NCBI GenBank assembly: GCA_028687375.1
Contig: JAQUAG010000013.1
Span: 1-54,874, forward strand
Source: Arcobacteraceae bacterium
Lineage (GTDB): Bacteria; Campylobacterota; Campylobacteria; Campylobacterales; Arcobacteraceae
Length of the DNA: 54,874 bases
Reading direction: 5' to 3'
Part shown: piece after piece, positions 26,676 through 37,606 of the stretch
Layout of the letters: the number at the start of each line of letters is the position of its first letter
Numbering within the stretch: the first letter of the stretch is position 1
The notes under the pieces: model-generated
Database searches by the model: none
The model's input: only the letters and a program-made list of their open reading frames with translations
Told to the model about the DNA's origin: nothing
Position numbers and translations under genes: made by a program

Positions 26676-27415
26676 TATAGTTCTCCAAAATATTGGTGGA
26701 TTTTTTTTCGTAAAGTGATTCTATTGATTTCCAATTTATCAGCCATTTGCAGTTGTGATTTATAGATTTTTTTTGCTGCTTTTAAAAGTGGAATTTCAAA
26801 AATCTCTATCAAATCTCGATATGTTTCACCATTTTCTAGTTTTTTAGTAAGATAGTTTTCCATTGTTTGTAACATATCTTTTGTATTTATTGATTGCAAA
26901 AGGAGTGATTTATAAATTGATTGTTTAAGTGTGATACCATTTTCACTTAGATCAATCTCCATATTTTTGATAGGAACTTGCGTGTTATAGATACTCATCG
27001 CTTGTTTTTTATATATCTCAATAATCTCTTCTAAATCTTCCGGTCGCTCTTTAAGTGGTGGAATCTCTATTTTGATGGCAAAATATTGGTTTAATTTATC
27101 ATTTTTATCATTATTTGTTCCCACAACTTTGATATTTTTAAGATGTTTAAAAAACTCTTCAATATTGATAATAGTATTTATATTTTCAACTATAATTGAT
27201 TCATATAAAGCTAAATCTATCTGTTTTTCTATAATCAATTTTTCTAATTCACCACCACCTATTAGTAAAGCATTTGGAAGTATCTCTCTTGCTAAAAGTT
27301 TTTTCCCAACACCATTTTGTCCATAAATAAGTGTATTAATAGGTAAATCAGCTGAAAGTTTTGCTGACTTTAATATTTGTTGTGATATTTGCGATGTCGC
27401 TATAAATTTTTCCAT
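26675..27415 (-). CDS. degenerate NtrC-like AAA+/Fis-HTH regulator
   Basis: 246 residues, shorter than sigma-54 activators (about 450). It has a weak Walker A (GQNGVGKK), a Walker-B-like segment with the aspartate lost (ESIIVENI), PPLKERPEDLEEI and a C-terminal Fis HTH (LQMADKLEINRITLRKKI). The GAFTGA loop that contacts sigma-54 and a receiver domain are absent. It is therefore unlikely to activate sigma-54 and more likely binds DNA as a simple regulator. Coupled (TAATG) to both the molybdoprotein gene and the PAS gene. Confidence 0.65.
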   Translation of the reverse strand: MEKFIATSQISQQILKSAKLSADLPINTLIYGQNGVGKKLLAREILPNALLIGGGELEKLIIEKQIDLALYESIIVENINTIINIEEFFKHLKNIKVVGTNNDKNDKLNQYFAIKIEIPPLKERPEDLEEIIEIYKKQAMSIYNTQVPIKNMEIDLSENGITLKQSIYKSLLLQSINTKDMLQTMENYLTKKLENGETYRDLIEIFEIPLLKAAKKIYKSQLQMADKLEINRITLRKKIHQYFGEL

Positions 27416-29697
27416 TAAACCTCTTTTGCTATAAATATTTTTGCTCTATATTTCAACTCTTTTAGAGCTTCACTTGTTATATGGTATTCATCTCCGAAAG
27501 GGAGTTGTTTACCACCAAGTTTTCCATAAAAAATAAATTGATCTTTTGGAGTAGATAATCTCTTTGTATAAAAATCATCACTTGTATTAAATCTGTATTT
27601 TGTTTCAGAAGTAGAAATAATAGGCCATTTTTCGTAAAAATCACTTGAATATTGAGAAAATGTGGCTAAATCGTATCCATTTCCAGCTCCAAATAAGCGA
27701 AGTTCCTCAAAAAGATACTTTTGTATAAAAAATTTATACCCATGAAACAATTTTCCATTTTCTCCAAAAAGTGATCTTTTATCACTTTTAACTTCACTAT
27801 TAAGTATATTTGAATCATAAAACTCTTCGCTGGAGAGAGGATATCTTTTTGATTTTAAGTTTGCAAATAAAACTTCAAAGAGTGTAGTTTCTTTTGTATA
27901 CTTAAATGATGAAAGATTTTCTAAAACATTTTTTAATCCAAAAGTGTTATCAATTTTACTATTTCCCCAAACTTCTTTGAGTTTAAATCTTTTAGAAAAT
28001 TCAACAATTTGCCAAAGCTCACTCATACTCTCTCCATAAGGTTCGATATGTTGTTTTCCTAGTGTTATCTCCCTTTGTGAATTCTCATATCCAATATGTT
28101 TTTCAAAGTGATTTGCTGTAGGTAAAACAAGATCAACTTCAAGGGAAAAATCATCAAAATAAGGATTTGAATAGACTATAAAGCTATCTTTTACATCATT
28201 CAAATAATCACTATAAGTAGTAAGTTCTCCACTATTACACCCTAAAATCCATAAAAAATTTGTCGTTTTATCATTAAACTTTTTAAGAGTTGCAAAAATA
28301 TTTTCAGTTGCTATACTATTGAGAGTATTTTCTGGTAAATTCCAAATAGATTCTGTTTTTTCTCTATGTTGTTTATATTTTGTAAACATTCCACAAGGGA
28401 GTCTTTGAGAACTATTTGCACTGTTTAAAGAGGTTGTTGCGGAAAGTTTTTGACTATGAAGATATAAAATACCACAACCAATTTTTCCAAAATTATTTGA
28501 TAATAGATGTAAAGAGTGGAGGAGAATATTTACCTTTAGAGATATTGAATCTTTTTTTGAATCAAGATAACAAAGAACTTTTGTGTTATTTTTCGTATAA
28601 GCATTTTTTATAAGAGCTAGTTTAAATTTGAATTGGGAAATATCTTCTTCCGTTATTTTAATTTTATCTATTACAAAATCAAGTGTAAATTTTTGAAAAT
28701 ATTTTTTATATGTATTAAAAGAGATTTCCCATTGAAGCAATTTATCATCATTTATGAGTATTTCATTATCAAAAGTGGCAAATACAACTCTATTTTGTAA
28801 GAAATAAAGATCTTCATCTTGAATATTTTGAAGTGTTTGATTGATCAAATAATTCAATAAAAATATTTCACTATCAGGTTTTATTTGAAAATTTATATCT
28901 GCATTATCAATTTTTTGATTTTCATTTGTGATGATATTTATAAATGAAAATTGTTCATTTTTTTTGTATTTTTCCCTTAAAACTTTTGAATAAAGAATTT
29001 GAAAGTCTTCTGTAAAATTGATATTAAAAGAGAGAAAAACATCACATTGCGAAATATCATCAAAAGTTCCATTTGAACCATCTATTCCAAAAGTTTGGAT
29101 AAGTCCAAAGGCATTTCTTTCCACTTCATAATTGATATTTCCTATATTATTTGAACGAAAACCACCTTTGAATAGTTTAGCAAGAGCATAAGATTCGTAT
29201 ATAGACAATGATTCACTAACAATAGTTCCAACTCCATCTATACCATTTTTTTTGAGAGATTGTTTACTTTTTTGTTCCATAATATCAAAAGCTTTTTCCC
29301 AAGAAATAGGGGTTAGAATACCATTTTTATCATATTTTTCATTTGTCATCTTTAAAAGTGGTGTTTCTATTCTTGGGATATATGAATCATACTTAAAATG
29401 TAATTGAGAAATCTTTTGACAAAGTTCACCTTGATTTACAAGTGATTTTTTATCTCCTTCTATTGTATTAATAGAGATTAAGCCATTGTCATCTTGCTTA
29501 TTAACTATTAAATGGCAACCAATACTACAAAGAGGACATATAGATTTATTAGAAAAGTAAGTTATTTTCTTCAAATCTTTTTTCTCATCTTTTGAAGTAG
29601 ATTGCTCCTTTGTAGGTAGATTTGTTGCAAAAAGATATGTTGTAGGTAATGTGGAAAAAAACAATGTTTGTTTTATAAAATTTCTTCTGTTAATCAT
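27415..29697 (-). CDS. NapA-like molybdopterin oxidoreductase lacking the Mo-ligand Cys
   Basis: 760 residues, against about 920 for epsilonproteobacterial NapA. Tat signal NRRNFIK (3-9). The 4Fe-4S cysteines are intact: Cys54, Cys57, Cys61, Cys93. KLFKGGFRSNNI (175-185) and TFGIDGSNGTFDDI align with NapA. In NapA the Mo-ligand lies in NARHCMAS; the aligned stretch here is NINYEVER, placing Glu191 where Cys should be. It may be a catalytically altered or sensory paralogue. No NapB/G/H partners follow; the downstream regulator and PAS genes are coupled to it. Confidence 0.75.
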   Translation of the reverse strand: MINRRNFIKQTLFFSTLPTTYLFATNLPTKEQSTSKDEKKDLKKITYFSNKSICPLCSIGCHLIVNKQDDNGLISINTIEGDKKSLVNQGELCQKISQLHFKYDSYIPRIETPLLKMTNEKYDKNGILTPISWEKAFDIMEQKSKQSLKKNGIDGVGTIVSESLSIYESYALAKLFKGGFRSNNIGNINYEVERNAFGLIQTFGIDGSNGTFDDISQCDVFLSFNINFTEDFQILYSKVLREKYKKNEQFSFINIITNENQKIDNADINFQIKPDSEIFLLNYLINQTLQNIQDEDLYFLQNRVVFATFDNEILINDDKLLQWEISFNTYKKYFQKFTLDFVIDKIKITEEDISQFKFKLALIKNAYTKNNTKVLCYLDSKKDSISLKVNILLHSLHLLSNNFGKIGCGILYLHSQKLSATTSLNSANSSQRLPCGMFTKYKQHREKTESIWNLPENTLNSIATENIFATLKKFNDKTTNFLWILGCNSGELTTYSDYLNDVKDSFIVYSNPYFDDFSLEVDLVLPTANHFEKHIGYENSQREITLGKQHIEPYGESMSELWQIVEFSKRFKLKEVWGNSKIDNTFGLKNVLENLSSFKYTKETTLFEVLFANLKSKRYPLSSEEFYDSNILNSEVKSDKRSLFGENGKLFHGYKFFIQKYLFEELRLFGAGNGYDLATFSQYSSDFYEKWPIISTSETKYRFNTSDDFYTKRLSTPKDQFIFYGKLGGKQLPFGDEYHITSEALKELKYRAKIFIAKEV

Positions 29698-29704
29698 AGT
29701 TTAG

Positions 29705-29732
29705 ATTATAGCAATTAAGAACTTTAGTTAAA
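29705..29732 (-). promoter_or_regulatory. promoter of the molybdoprotein operon, probable leaderless start
   Basis: TTTAAC (29732-29727), 16 bp, TATAAT (29710-29705), then only 7 nt to the ATG at 29697. Transcription would begin at or next to the start codon, and no SD precedes it. Confidence 0.5.
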
Positions 29733-29796
29733 GGGAAATTTTCAAAAAATATTTTGTTTTGTATAAAATAACAATAAAATTTAAGGCTAACTAAGG

Positions 29797-29802
29797 TACA
29801 AT
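29797..29802 (+). promoter_or_regulatory. -10 box for rpsA
   Basis: TACAAT 36 nt upstream of the rpsA ATG. It has an AT-rich upstream region but no -35. Confidence 0.4.
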
Positions 29803-29837
29803 CTTCCACAAAATTATATACAAGGGTAGGCAAGTTG

Positions 29838-31502
29838 ATGAAAAAATTTCAAGAATTTGAATTAGCTGAAGACGAGAACTTCGCAGAATTATTTGAGGAG
29901 AGTGAAAAACAAACAGAAACAAACACAATTGTTGATGGTGTTATCGTTGAGATGAACGATGAAAGTTTATTGGTAGATGTTGGGCAAAAAAGTGAAGGTA
30001 AATTATACATTTCTGAGATTACTGTAAATGGTAAAGTTGCTTATAAAGTTGGTGATACAATCAAAGTTATGATCACAAGCTCAAGAGGTGAAAGACCTTC
30101 TATTTCACATAAAAAAGTTTTACAAAGATTAAAATTTGATGAATTTTTTGATAAATATGGTGAAGATCCAGAAAATGTTATTGTTGAGGGGATTATCACT
30201 TCAATTAAACCAAGAGCTGGTTTCATAGTAGAAAATGTAGATGGTTTAGAATTCTTTATGCCAATGGCACAAGGTTATATCAAAGCAATCGGTGCAATTG
30301 GTAAAAAAATCAAAGCAGTTGTATTAAAAGCGAAAAAAGATTCAAATAGCATAGTTATTTCAAGAAAAAAACTAATTGAAGATTTCCAAAAAAATAAAGA
30401 TGAGCAAATAGCTAAACTTATGGGTTCAACTGAAATTAAAGAGGGAATTGTTAAAAAAATTACAAGTTACGGAATGTTTGTAGATATGGGTGGAATTGAT
30501 GGTCTTGTAAACTATAATGAAATTTCATACAAAGGTCCAGTAAATCCTTCTCAATACTATAAAGAAGGTGATAAAGTTGAAGTTATTGTAAAAGCTTACG
30601 ACAAAGAAAAAGGTCACCTTTCATTATCAATTAAAGATGCTATGCCAAATCCTTGGGAAGAGATAAGAGAACAACTTGAAATGGGTGATACAATCACTGT
30701 AACTGTTTCAAACTTTGAAACTTATGGAGCATTTGTTGATCTTGGAAATGATATCGAAGGGTTATTGCATATCTCTGAAATTTCATGGAATAAAAATGTA
30801 AAAAATCCAAAAGATTATTTAAACATTGGTGATGAAATCAATGTTGAAGTTATCGATCTTGATTGTGATAAAAGAAAATTAAGAGTAAGTCTTAAATCTT
30901 TACAGCCAAAACCATTCAAAAAATTCCTTGAAGAACATAAAGCAGGGGATTTATTAAAAGGTACAGTTGCTACTATTACTGAATTTGGAGCATTTATCTC
31001 TATTGGTGAAGTTGATGGATTATTACATAATGAAGAAGCTAGTTGGGAACCAAATGTAAAATGTAAAGACATTTTCAAAAAAGGTGATGTTGTTGAAGTT
31101 AAAATTATTAAAATTGATAGAGAAAAAGAGAATATCTCTTTAAGTATCAAAGCATTAAGTGAATCACCTGCTGATAAATTTGCTTCTCAATATGCAAATG
31201 GAGATATTATAAAATCAACAATTAAAGATATCAAAGATTTTGGTGTTTTTGTTAAATTAGAAAATAATCTTGATGGACTTATTAGAAAAGAAGATTTATT
31301 AACTGTAAGTGAAGAAAATCCAGAATTACAAATTGGTGATGAAGTTGAAGCAGTTGTTGTAAATATTGACAAACAAAATAACAGAGTAAGACTTTCTATG
31401 AAAAGATTAGAATCTCAAAAAAATAGAGAAGTTTTAAAATCAGTTAGTGATGATAGTGCAATGACTTTAGGTGATGCATTAGCTGGACAATTAAGAAAAT
31501 AA
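29838..31502 (+). CDS. rpsA: 30S ribosomal protein S1
   Basis: 554 residues with six S1/OB repeats, visible as recurring G-x-V-x(n)-F-G-x-F-[VI]-x-[LI]-x(2)-[VI]-[DE]-G-L-[LV] segments (for example YGMFVDMGGIDGLV, YGAFVDLGNDIEGLL, FGAFISIGEVDGLL, FGVFVKLENNLDGLI). The ATG at 29838 is chosen over the TTG at 29835 because TAGG at 29827-29830 gives good SD spacing. S1 brings mRNA to the small subunit. Followed by serA after 20 nt. Confidence 0.93.
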   Translation: MKKFQEFELAEDENFAELFEESEKQTETNTIVDGVIVEMNDESLLVDVGQKSEGKLYISEITVNGKVAYKVGDTIKVMITSSRGERPSISHKKVLQRLKFDEFFDKYGEDPENVIVEGIITSIKPRAGFIVENVDGLEFFMPMAQGYIKAIGAIGKKIKAVVLKAKKDSNSIVISRKKLIEDFQKNKDEQIAKLMGSTEIKEGIVKKITSYGMFVDMGGIDGLVNYNEISYKGPVNPSQYYKEGDKVEVIVKAYDKEKGHLSLSIKDAMPNPWEEIREQLEMGDTITVTVSNFETYGAFVDLGNDIEGLLHISEISWNKNVKNPKDYLNIGDEINVEVIDLDCDKRKLRVSLKSLQPKPFKKFLEEHKAGDLLKGTVATITEFGAFISIGEVDGLLHNEEASWEPNVKCKDIFKKGDVVEVKIIKIDREKENISLSIKALSESPADKFASQYANGDIIKSTIKDIKDFGVFVKLENNLDGLIRKEDLLTVSEENPELQIGDEVEAVVVNIDKQNNRVRLSMKRLESQKNREVLKSVSDDSAMTLGDALAGQLRK

Positions 31503-31522
31503 TCGGATAAATTGGAGAAATT

Positions 31523-33112
31523 ATGAGTAGCAAACCTACAATTGTAGTATGTGATCATATCCACGAAAGTGGATTAGAGATACTTAAAAATACTGATGAT
31601 ATAAATTATGTTTTTGCAGCAGATATAGATAAAGTAGCTTTACTTGATGTGATAAAAGATGCACAAGTAGCAATTACAAGAAGTTCAACTGATGTTGATG
31701 AAGCTTTTTTAAATGCTGCAGTGAATCTAAAAGCAGTAGTTAGGGCTGGAGTTGGTGTAGATAATGTAGATATTAATGGTTGTAGTCAAAGAGGGATAAT
31801 CTCTATGAATGTCCCTACAGCTAATACTATTGCTGCTACTGAGCTTACTATGACTCATATCTTATCATGTTTACGAAAAATGCCTTATGCTCATGCACAA
31901 CTTAAAGATCAAAGAGTTTGGAAAAGAGAAGATTGGTATGGTCAAGAATTGTACGGAAAAAGAGTTGGAGTTATTGGATTTGGAAATATTGGACATCGTG
32001 TAGCTTTAAGATGTAAATCTTTTGAATGTGAAGTTGTAACTTATGACCCATATATTGCACCAAAAAAAGCACTTGATTTAGGAATTGAATATACAACTAA
32101 TTTCGATGATATTTTGGCTTGTGATATTATTACTATCCATACACCAAAAAATTCTGAAACTGTTAATATGATAACTCAAAAAGAGATTGATAAGATGAAA
32201 GATGGTGTTATTTTGATCAATTGTGCAAGAGGTGGATTGTATAATGAAGATGATTTATATAACAATTTAAAATCTGGCAAAATTTTTATGGCTGGTATTG
32301 ATGTATTTAACAAAGAACCAGCTACGAGTAATAAACTTTTGGATTTAGATAATATCATTGTAACGGCACATCTTGGAGCAAATACAGTTGAATCTCAATA
32401 TAAAATTGCAACACAAGCTGCTGAAAATGCGATTGAAGCTGCAAGAGGTATTGGGTATCCACACGCTTTAAATCTTCCAATTGATGAGACAAAAATCCCA
32501 TCTTTTGTAAAACCATATCTTGAACTTACTCAAAAAATGGCATTTACAATTGCACAAATGGACAAATCAGCAATTGTGTCGATTAAAGTTGAAGCTGAAG
32601 GTGAAATTGCAAGTTATTTAGAAAGTTTAACAACTTTTGCAACAGTTGGGGCATTAACACCTTCAATTGGATTAGAAAAAATAAATTATGTCAATGCAAC
32701 ATTTGTAGCACATGAAAAAAATATAACTTTAGAAACTTTGGAAAATCCAAATAATAGTGTGTATAAAAATAAAGTAACTATCAAAGTAGAAACAGGAAAT
32801 GGTATTAATAAAATTAGTGGAACTATATTTGATGAAGATGTTCAAAGAATAGTAGATATTAATGATTACATTGTTGATGTTATCCCTGATGGGAAAATGA
32901 TATTATTTAAAAACTCTGATGTTCCTGGTGTTATTGGGGATGTTGGAAAAATTTTAGGTGATAATAATATCAATATTGCAGACTTTAGACTTGGAAGAAA
33001 TAAAAAAGGTGCTTTAGCTGTAATTATTGTTGATGATAATATTAATGAAACAATTTTAGAAAAACTAAGAAATTTACCAGCTGCAAAAGCTGTTTATTTT
33101 GTAAATATGTAA
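31523..33112 (+). CDS. serA: D-3-phosphoglycerate dehydrogenase
   Basis: 529 residues, the long form. [13 protein letters not shown] is the NAD site, [14 protein letters not shown] and the [10 protein letters not shown] segment carry catalytic Arg and His, and after an intervening domain a C-terminal ACT domain ([28 protein letters not shown]) senses serine. First step of serine synthesis. It probably shares an mRNA with rpsA and efp. Confidence 0.93.
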   Translation: MSSKPTIVVCDHIHESGLEILKNTDDINYVFAADIDKVALLDVIKDAQVAITRSSTDVDEAFLNAAVNLKAVVRAGVGVDNVDINGCSQRGIISMNVPTANTIAATELTMTHILSCLRKMPYAHAQLKDQRVWKREDWYGQELYGKRVGVIGFGNIGHRVALRCKSFECEVVTYDPYIAPKKALDLGIEYTTNFDDILACDIITIHTPKNSETVNMITQKEIDKMKDGVILINCARGGLYNEDDLYNNLKSGKIFMAGIDVFNKEPATSNKLLDLDNIIVTAHLGANTVESQYKIATQAAENAIEAARGIGYPHALNLPIDETKIPSFVKPYLELTQKMAFTIAQMDKSAIVSIKVEAEGEIASYLESLTTFATVGALTPSIGLEKINYVNATFVAHEKNITLETLENPNNSVYKNKVTIKVETGNGINKISGTIFDEDVQRIVDINDYIVDVIPDGKMILFKNSDVPGVIGDVGKILGDNNINIADFRLGRNKKGALAVIIVDDNINETILEKLRNLPAAKAVYFVNM

Positions 33113-33134
33113 TTATAATAAGAGGAGAGTAATT

Positions 33135-33695
33135 ATGGCAATTGGTATGAGTGAATTAAAAAAAGGTTTAAAAATAGAAGTTGATGGAATTCCATATAGA
33201 ATTACAGAATATCAACATGTTAAACCAGGAAAAGGTGCTGCATTTGTAAGATGTAAAATCAAAAATTTCATCAATGGTAAAACTATTGAGAAAACTTTCC
33301 ATGCAGGTGATAAATGTGAAGTGCCTGATTTACAACCAAAAACAATGCAATTTTTGTATGATGATGGTGAAATGCTACAATTTATGGATAACGAAACTTA
33401 TGAGCAAATTGCACTTACTTATGATCAAGTTGGTGAAACTGCAAAATGGATTTTAGATGGTATGAATGTTGATATGATGTTTTTCAAAGGTGAAGCAATC
33501 ACTGTTGAAGCACCAATGTTCGTAGAACTTAAAATCGTTGATACTCCACCAAATTTCAAAGGTGATTCACAAGGTGGTAAAAAACCTGCAACTTTAGAAA
33601 GTGGTGCTGTTGTTCAAATCCCTTTCCATATCGTTGAAGGTGATGTTATCAAATGTGATACAAGAACTGGAGAATATTTAGAAAAAGTTAAATAA
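33135..33695 (+). CDS. efp: elongation factor P
   Basis: 186 residues, three OB-like domains. The tip loop KPGKGAAF carries Lys33, the residue modified by EpmA-type enzymes in other bacteria. EF-P relieves ribosome stalling at consecutive prolines. No modifying enzyme is in the window. AGAGGAGAG gives a strong SD. Ends at a clear terminator. Confidence 0.93.
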   Translation: MAIGMSELKKGLKIEVDGIPYRITEYQHVKPGKGAAFVRCKIKNFINGKTIEKTFHAGDKCEVPDLQPKTMQFLYDDGEMLQFMDNETYEQIALTYDQVGETAKWILDGMNVDMMFFKGEAITVEAPMFVELKIVDTPPNFKGDSQGGKKPATLESGAVVQIPFHIVEGDVIKCDTRTGEYLEKVK

Positions 33696-33711
33696 CTTTT
33701 TCTTTTTTAAT

Positions 33712-33740
33712 AAGTCAAGTTTTTTAGCTTGACTTTTTTT
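33712..33740 (+). terminator. intrinsic terminator after efp
   Basis: AAGTCAAG (33712-33719) pairs with CTTGACTT (33728-33735) around an 8-nt loop, running into a T-rich tail (33734-33740). Ends the rpsA-serA-efp unit. Confidence 0.85.
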
Positions 33741-33825
33741 ATTTTATTTGAGGTTTTTTACTTTAAATAATAGCTTTTTTTACTCAAATTTCAATACTAA
33801 TCTCTTATCTTTATACTCAAAACTA

Positions 33826-33854
33826 TTGACATCAAACATAGATTTCTATATAAT
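33826..33854 (+). promoter_or_regulatory. groES promoter
   Basis: TTGACA (33826-33831), 17-bp spacer, TATAAT (33849-33854): full consensus, transcription near the CIRCE element. Confidence 0.9.
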
Positions 33855-33855
33855 T

Positions 33856-33882
33856 CTAGCACTCAAATATATTGAGTGCTAA
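33856..33882 (+). promoter_or_regulatory. CIRCE operator (HrcA site)
   Basis: CTAGCACTC, 9-nt spacer, GAGTGCTAA (33856-33864, 33874-33882), one base from the TTAGCACTC-N9-GAGTGCTAA consensus. It starts right after the -10 and so overlaps the transcription start, where HrcA repression would act. Confidence 0.92.
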
Positions 33883-33916
33883 TTAAAATACTAAAAAATA
33901 TAAAAAAGGGGTCAAA

Positions 33917-34186
33917 ATGAACTTTAAACCATTTGGAAACAGAATACTAGCAAAAATTCCAGAGGAAAAAACACAAACACAAAGTGGTATTTTTTTACCA
34001 GATAATGCTTCAAAAGAGAAACCAACACAAGCAGAAGTTGTTGCAATTAGTGCAACTACAGAAAATATAAATATTGGTGATACAGTTGTATATGCAAAAT
34101 ATGCTGGAACAGCTTTAACACTTGATGATGTTGATTATTTGGTACTTGATACTGAGAAAGATATTTTAGGCGTAATAGCAAAATAA
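33917..34186 (+). CDS. groES: co-chaperonin GroES
   Basis: 89 residues. Beta-barrel with mobile loop EKTQTQSGIFLPDNASKEKP that contacts GroEL, followed by EVVAISA. Under a CIRCE/HrcA-type promoter. The gap to groEL is 182 bp, unusually long, and contains several hairpins. Confidence 0.92.
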   Translation: MNFKPFGNRILAKIPEEKTQTQSGIFLPDNASKEKPTQAEVVAISATTENINIGDTVVYAKYAGTALTLDDVDYLVLDTEKDILGVIAK

Positions 34187-34227
34187 TTTGTAAATAATAA
34201 TTAAGAATTTTAGAGATGGAAATTAAA

Positions 34228-34346
34228 CACAATCTTCTGATTGTGCTTTAGGATTGATTTTGTGAAGAACTTGTTCTTTACAAAATGAAACGAAAAACGA
34301 AGTGAAGGTTCCCTTCATTTTTTGCTTCGCAACAGCGAGCTACGAT
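34228..34346 (+). other. structured intergenic leader between groES and groEL
   Basis: Three hairpins: CACAATC/GATTGTG (34228-34234, 34239-34245); TTTTGTGAAGAAC/GTTCTTTACAAAA (34258-34270, 34273-34285, one G-T pair); AAGTGAAGG/CCTTCATTT (34300-34308, 34312-34320). The last is followed by a locally GC-richer stretch ending GCGAGCTACG. They could tune the groES:groEL ratio or form an RNA element. Confidence 0.5.
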
Positions 34347-34359
34347 GAAATAAAATTAA

Positions 34360-36006
<1,647 letters not shown>

Positions 36007-36010
36007 AACT

Positions 36011-36075
36011 GGAACTTCTTAGTTCCCCTTTTCACTTTAACACTTCAAGGAATATCGATTTTATTGGTATTCCTT
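36011..36075 (+). terminator. hairpins after groEL
   Basis: GGAACT/AGTTCC (36011-36016, 36021-36026) around TCTT, and AAGGAATA/TATTCCTT (36047-36054, 36068-36075), both followed by T-rich sequence. Either could end the groESL mRNA. Confidence 0.5.
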
Positions 36076-36144
36076 TCTTAATTTTAATCTAAACTTAAGA
36101 ATTGTTCGTTAAAATCAATTAACTTTATAACCCAAGGTTTCCCC

Positions 36145-37143
36145 ATGAAAATTTTTACTCTAACTTTTTTACTGTTTTTTACCTTTTCAACTACCCTTTT
36201 TGGAAAAACTAATTCTTCTACATATAATATTGTAGGAAAAGATGCAGATTCTGTTATTATCAAAGATCTTTCAAAAAACACAATGATTTACAAAAAAGAT
36301 GAAAATAAAGTCTTAAGACCAGCAAGTTTAACTAAGATTATGACTTGTATGCTTGCTATTGAAAGTGGAAAAATGAATAAGGTAGTAACAATCACAAAGC
36401 CAATGACGCAAGTTGAGCCTACAAAACTTGACCTAAAAGTTGGGGATCAAGTAAAACTTAGAGATTTAGTTCATGCTGCTTTGATTAAATCAGCAAATGA
36501 TGCTGCCTTTGCTATTGCTTACTATTTAGGAAATAATGATAAAGAAAAATTTATCGCTATGATGAATAAAAAAGCAAAAAGACTTGGGATGAGAAAGACA
36601 AACTTTGTAAATCCTGCAGGATTTGATGAAAGTAAACATAAGTCAACTGCGAAAGATTTGATGAAACTTGCAGAATATGCTATTAAAAATAAAACTTTTA
36701 ATTCAATTGTAAAACTGAATCACTACAGTTTTAATACACTCAATACAAATAAAAAATTCTCAGTTTATACAAGCAATAAGCTACAAAGAGAAAATAAATA
36801 TGTTGTTGGATTGAAAACAGGATATACAAGTGGGGCAGGTGCTTGTTTGATTGCAAGAGCAAAAAAAGATAAAAAAGATATTTTACTTGTGATGCTTAAT
36901 GCTGATAATAGATGGAAAAATGCAAAATATGCAGTTGCAGAAGCTATAAAAACTACGAAAGAAAGTGGTCAAAAAAGAAAAATTGCTTTCAACAAATCTG
37001 TAAAACATAATAGTAAAACAAAATTAGCTTTTAATAAAATAGCAAAACAAAATAAAAATAAAATAGCTTCAAACAAATCTAATAAAAATAGTAAAGTAAA
37101 AGTTGCTTTAAATAGCAATAACGATAAAAAAGATAAATCTTAA
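36145..37143 (+). CDS. D-alanyl-D-alanine carboxypeptidase (penicillin-binding protein, S11)
   Basis: 332 residues. Signal peptide (1-20). Serine peptidase motifs: SLTK (Ser61-Lys64), SAN (116-118) and KTG (224-226). It trims the stem pentapeptide of peptidoglycan. The last 55 residues are a Lys/Asn/Ser-rich tail with repeats of the type (A)FNKxxKxN, replacing the usual C-terminal domain and amphipathic anchor. Its stop lies next to the decayed end of the integron. Confidence 0.88.
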   Translation: MKIFTLTFLLFFTFSTTLFGKTNSSTYNIVGKDADSVIIKDLSKNTMIYKKDENKVLRPASLTKIMTCMLAIESGKMNKVVTITKPMTQVEPTKLDLKVGDQVKLRDLVHAALIKSANDAAFAIAYYLGNNDKEKFIAMMNKKAKRLGMRKTNFVNPAGFDESKHKSTAKDLMKLAEYAIKNKTFNSIVKLNHYSFNTLNTNKKFSVYTSNKLQRENKYVVGLKTGYTSGAGACLIARAKKDKKDILLVMLNADNRWKNAKYAVAEAIKTTKESGQKRKIAFNKSVKHNSKTKLAFNKIAKQNKNKIASNKSNKNSKVKVALNSNNDKKDKS

Positions 37144-37175
37144 ACTAACGTCAGTGTAGTGCTCAAAATTCTAAT

Positions 37176-37214
37176 TTAATTATTTGTATCATCAGTCCAA
37201 TTGATATTTACCAT
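37176..37214 (-). pseudogene. truncated RelE/ParE-like toxin start
   Basis: ATG at 37214 overlaps the antitoxin-like stop (ATGGTAA). The 12 codons read MVNINWTDDTNN, like the first strand of RelE/ParE toxins (I-x-W-T-x-x-A), then a stop. Too short to be certain; support is the position behind an antitoxin-like ORF and the prevalence of such pairs in integrons. Confidence 0.35.
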
Positions 37215-37291
37215 TGTTTGATTCTATGTTCCATCTCTTTGCTTGAAATAGTTTTACCATTTTTAGAATCTTCTAAACCCTTTTTTATCAT
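37208..37291 (-). pseudogene. antitoxin C-terminus-like fragment
   Basis: 27 codons reading MIKKGLEDSKNGKTISSKEM and then EHRIKQW. The G-x-x-D-x-x-x-G-[KR]-x-[IV]-S-x-x-[EQ] pattern followed by a terminal RI..W is typical of the C-terminal helix of small antitoxins. The N-terminal DNA-binding part is missing, and an in-frame stop of the YodC gene lies just upstream. Probably the remnant of a toxin-antitoxin cassette. Confidence 0.4.
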
Positions 37292-37300
37292 TAAATAAAA

Positions 37301-37459
37301 CTATTCAACAATTTTTAGTGTGATTAATAAAAATGTATCTCTTTCAACTTTTTTATTGTCAAACCAAATACAAGTTGCCGAATCATTATCAATTTCTTCA
37401 ATTGTCATGACTTCACCACCACATTTTAATTGAACTGTATCTCCAGCATTAAAACTCAT
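37301..37459 (-). CDS. YodC/DUF2158-family small protein (integron cassette)
   Basis: 52 residues: an SH3-like barrel, beginning MSFNAGDTVQLKCGGEVMTI and ending with a WFDNKKVERDTF motif. This matches the DUF2158/YodC family, in which G-D-x-V-x-L-K-S-G-G and T-V-x-x-I are conserved, and which is common in integron cassettes. Short ORF preceded by AAAGGTTAGAAA as a weak SD. Its cassette starts at attC position 37544; the matching attC at the far end cannot be found. Function unknown. Confidence 0.75.
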   Translation of the reverse strand: MSFNAGDTVQLKCGGEVMTIEEIDNDSATCIWFDNKKVERDTFLLITLKIVE

Positions 37460-37538
37460 TTTCTAACCTTTATTTAAATTTACCATTTTACTTTCATAAA
37501 TAGGCATATTCAAGTTTCCAGATGATGTGGCTTCTTGA

Positions 37539-37606
37539 ATATAACGTTGGAAATGAGCCGATGAATTGCCCGCAGGTAATTTATTGGCTACACTGATTTG
37601 TTATAT
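37539..37606 (-). other. integron attC site (attC-0)
   Basis: On the plus strand it runs from ATATAAC (37539-37545) to GTTATAT (37600-37606), mutually complementary outer boxes. Inner stem AGCCGATGAATT/AATTTATTGGCT (37556-37567, 37578-37589) has ten Watson-Crick pairs and two G-T pairs. Loop GCCCGCAGGT. It closes the HNH cassette, whose stop codon directly adjoins it. Confidence 0.85.

Noticed and set aside
26675-27415. Active sigma-54 activator (NtrC)
   Set aside because: GAFTGA is absent, Walker B lacks its aspartate and there is no receiver domain.
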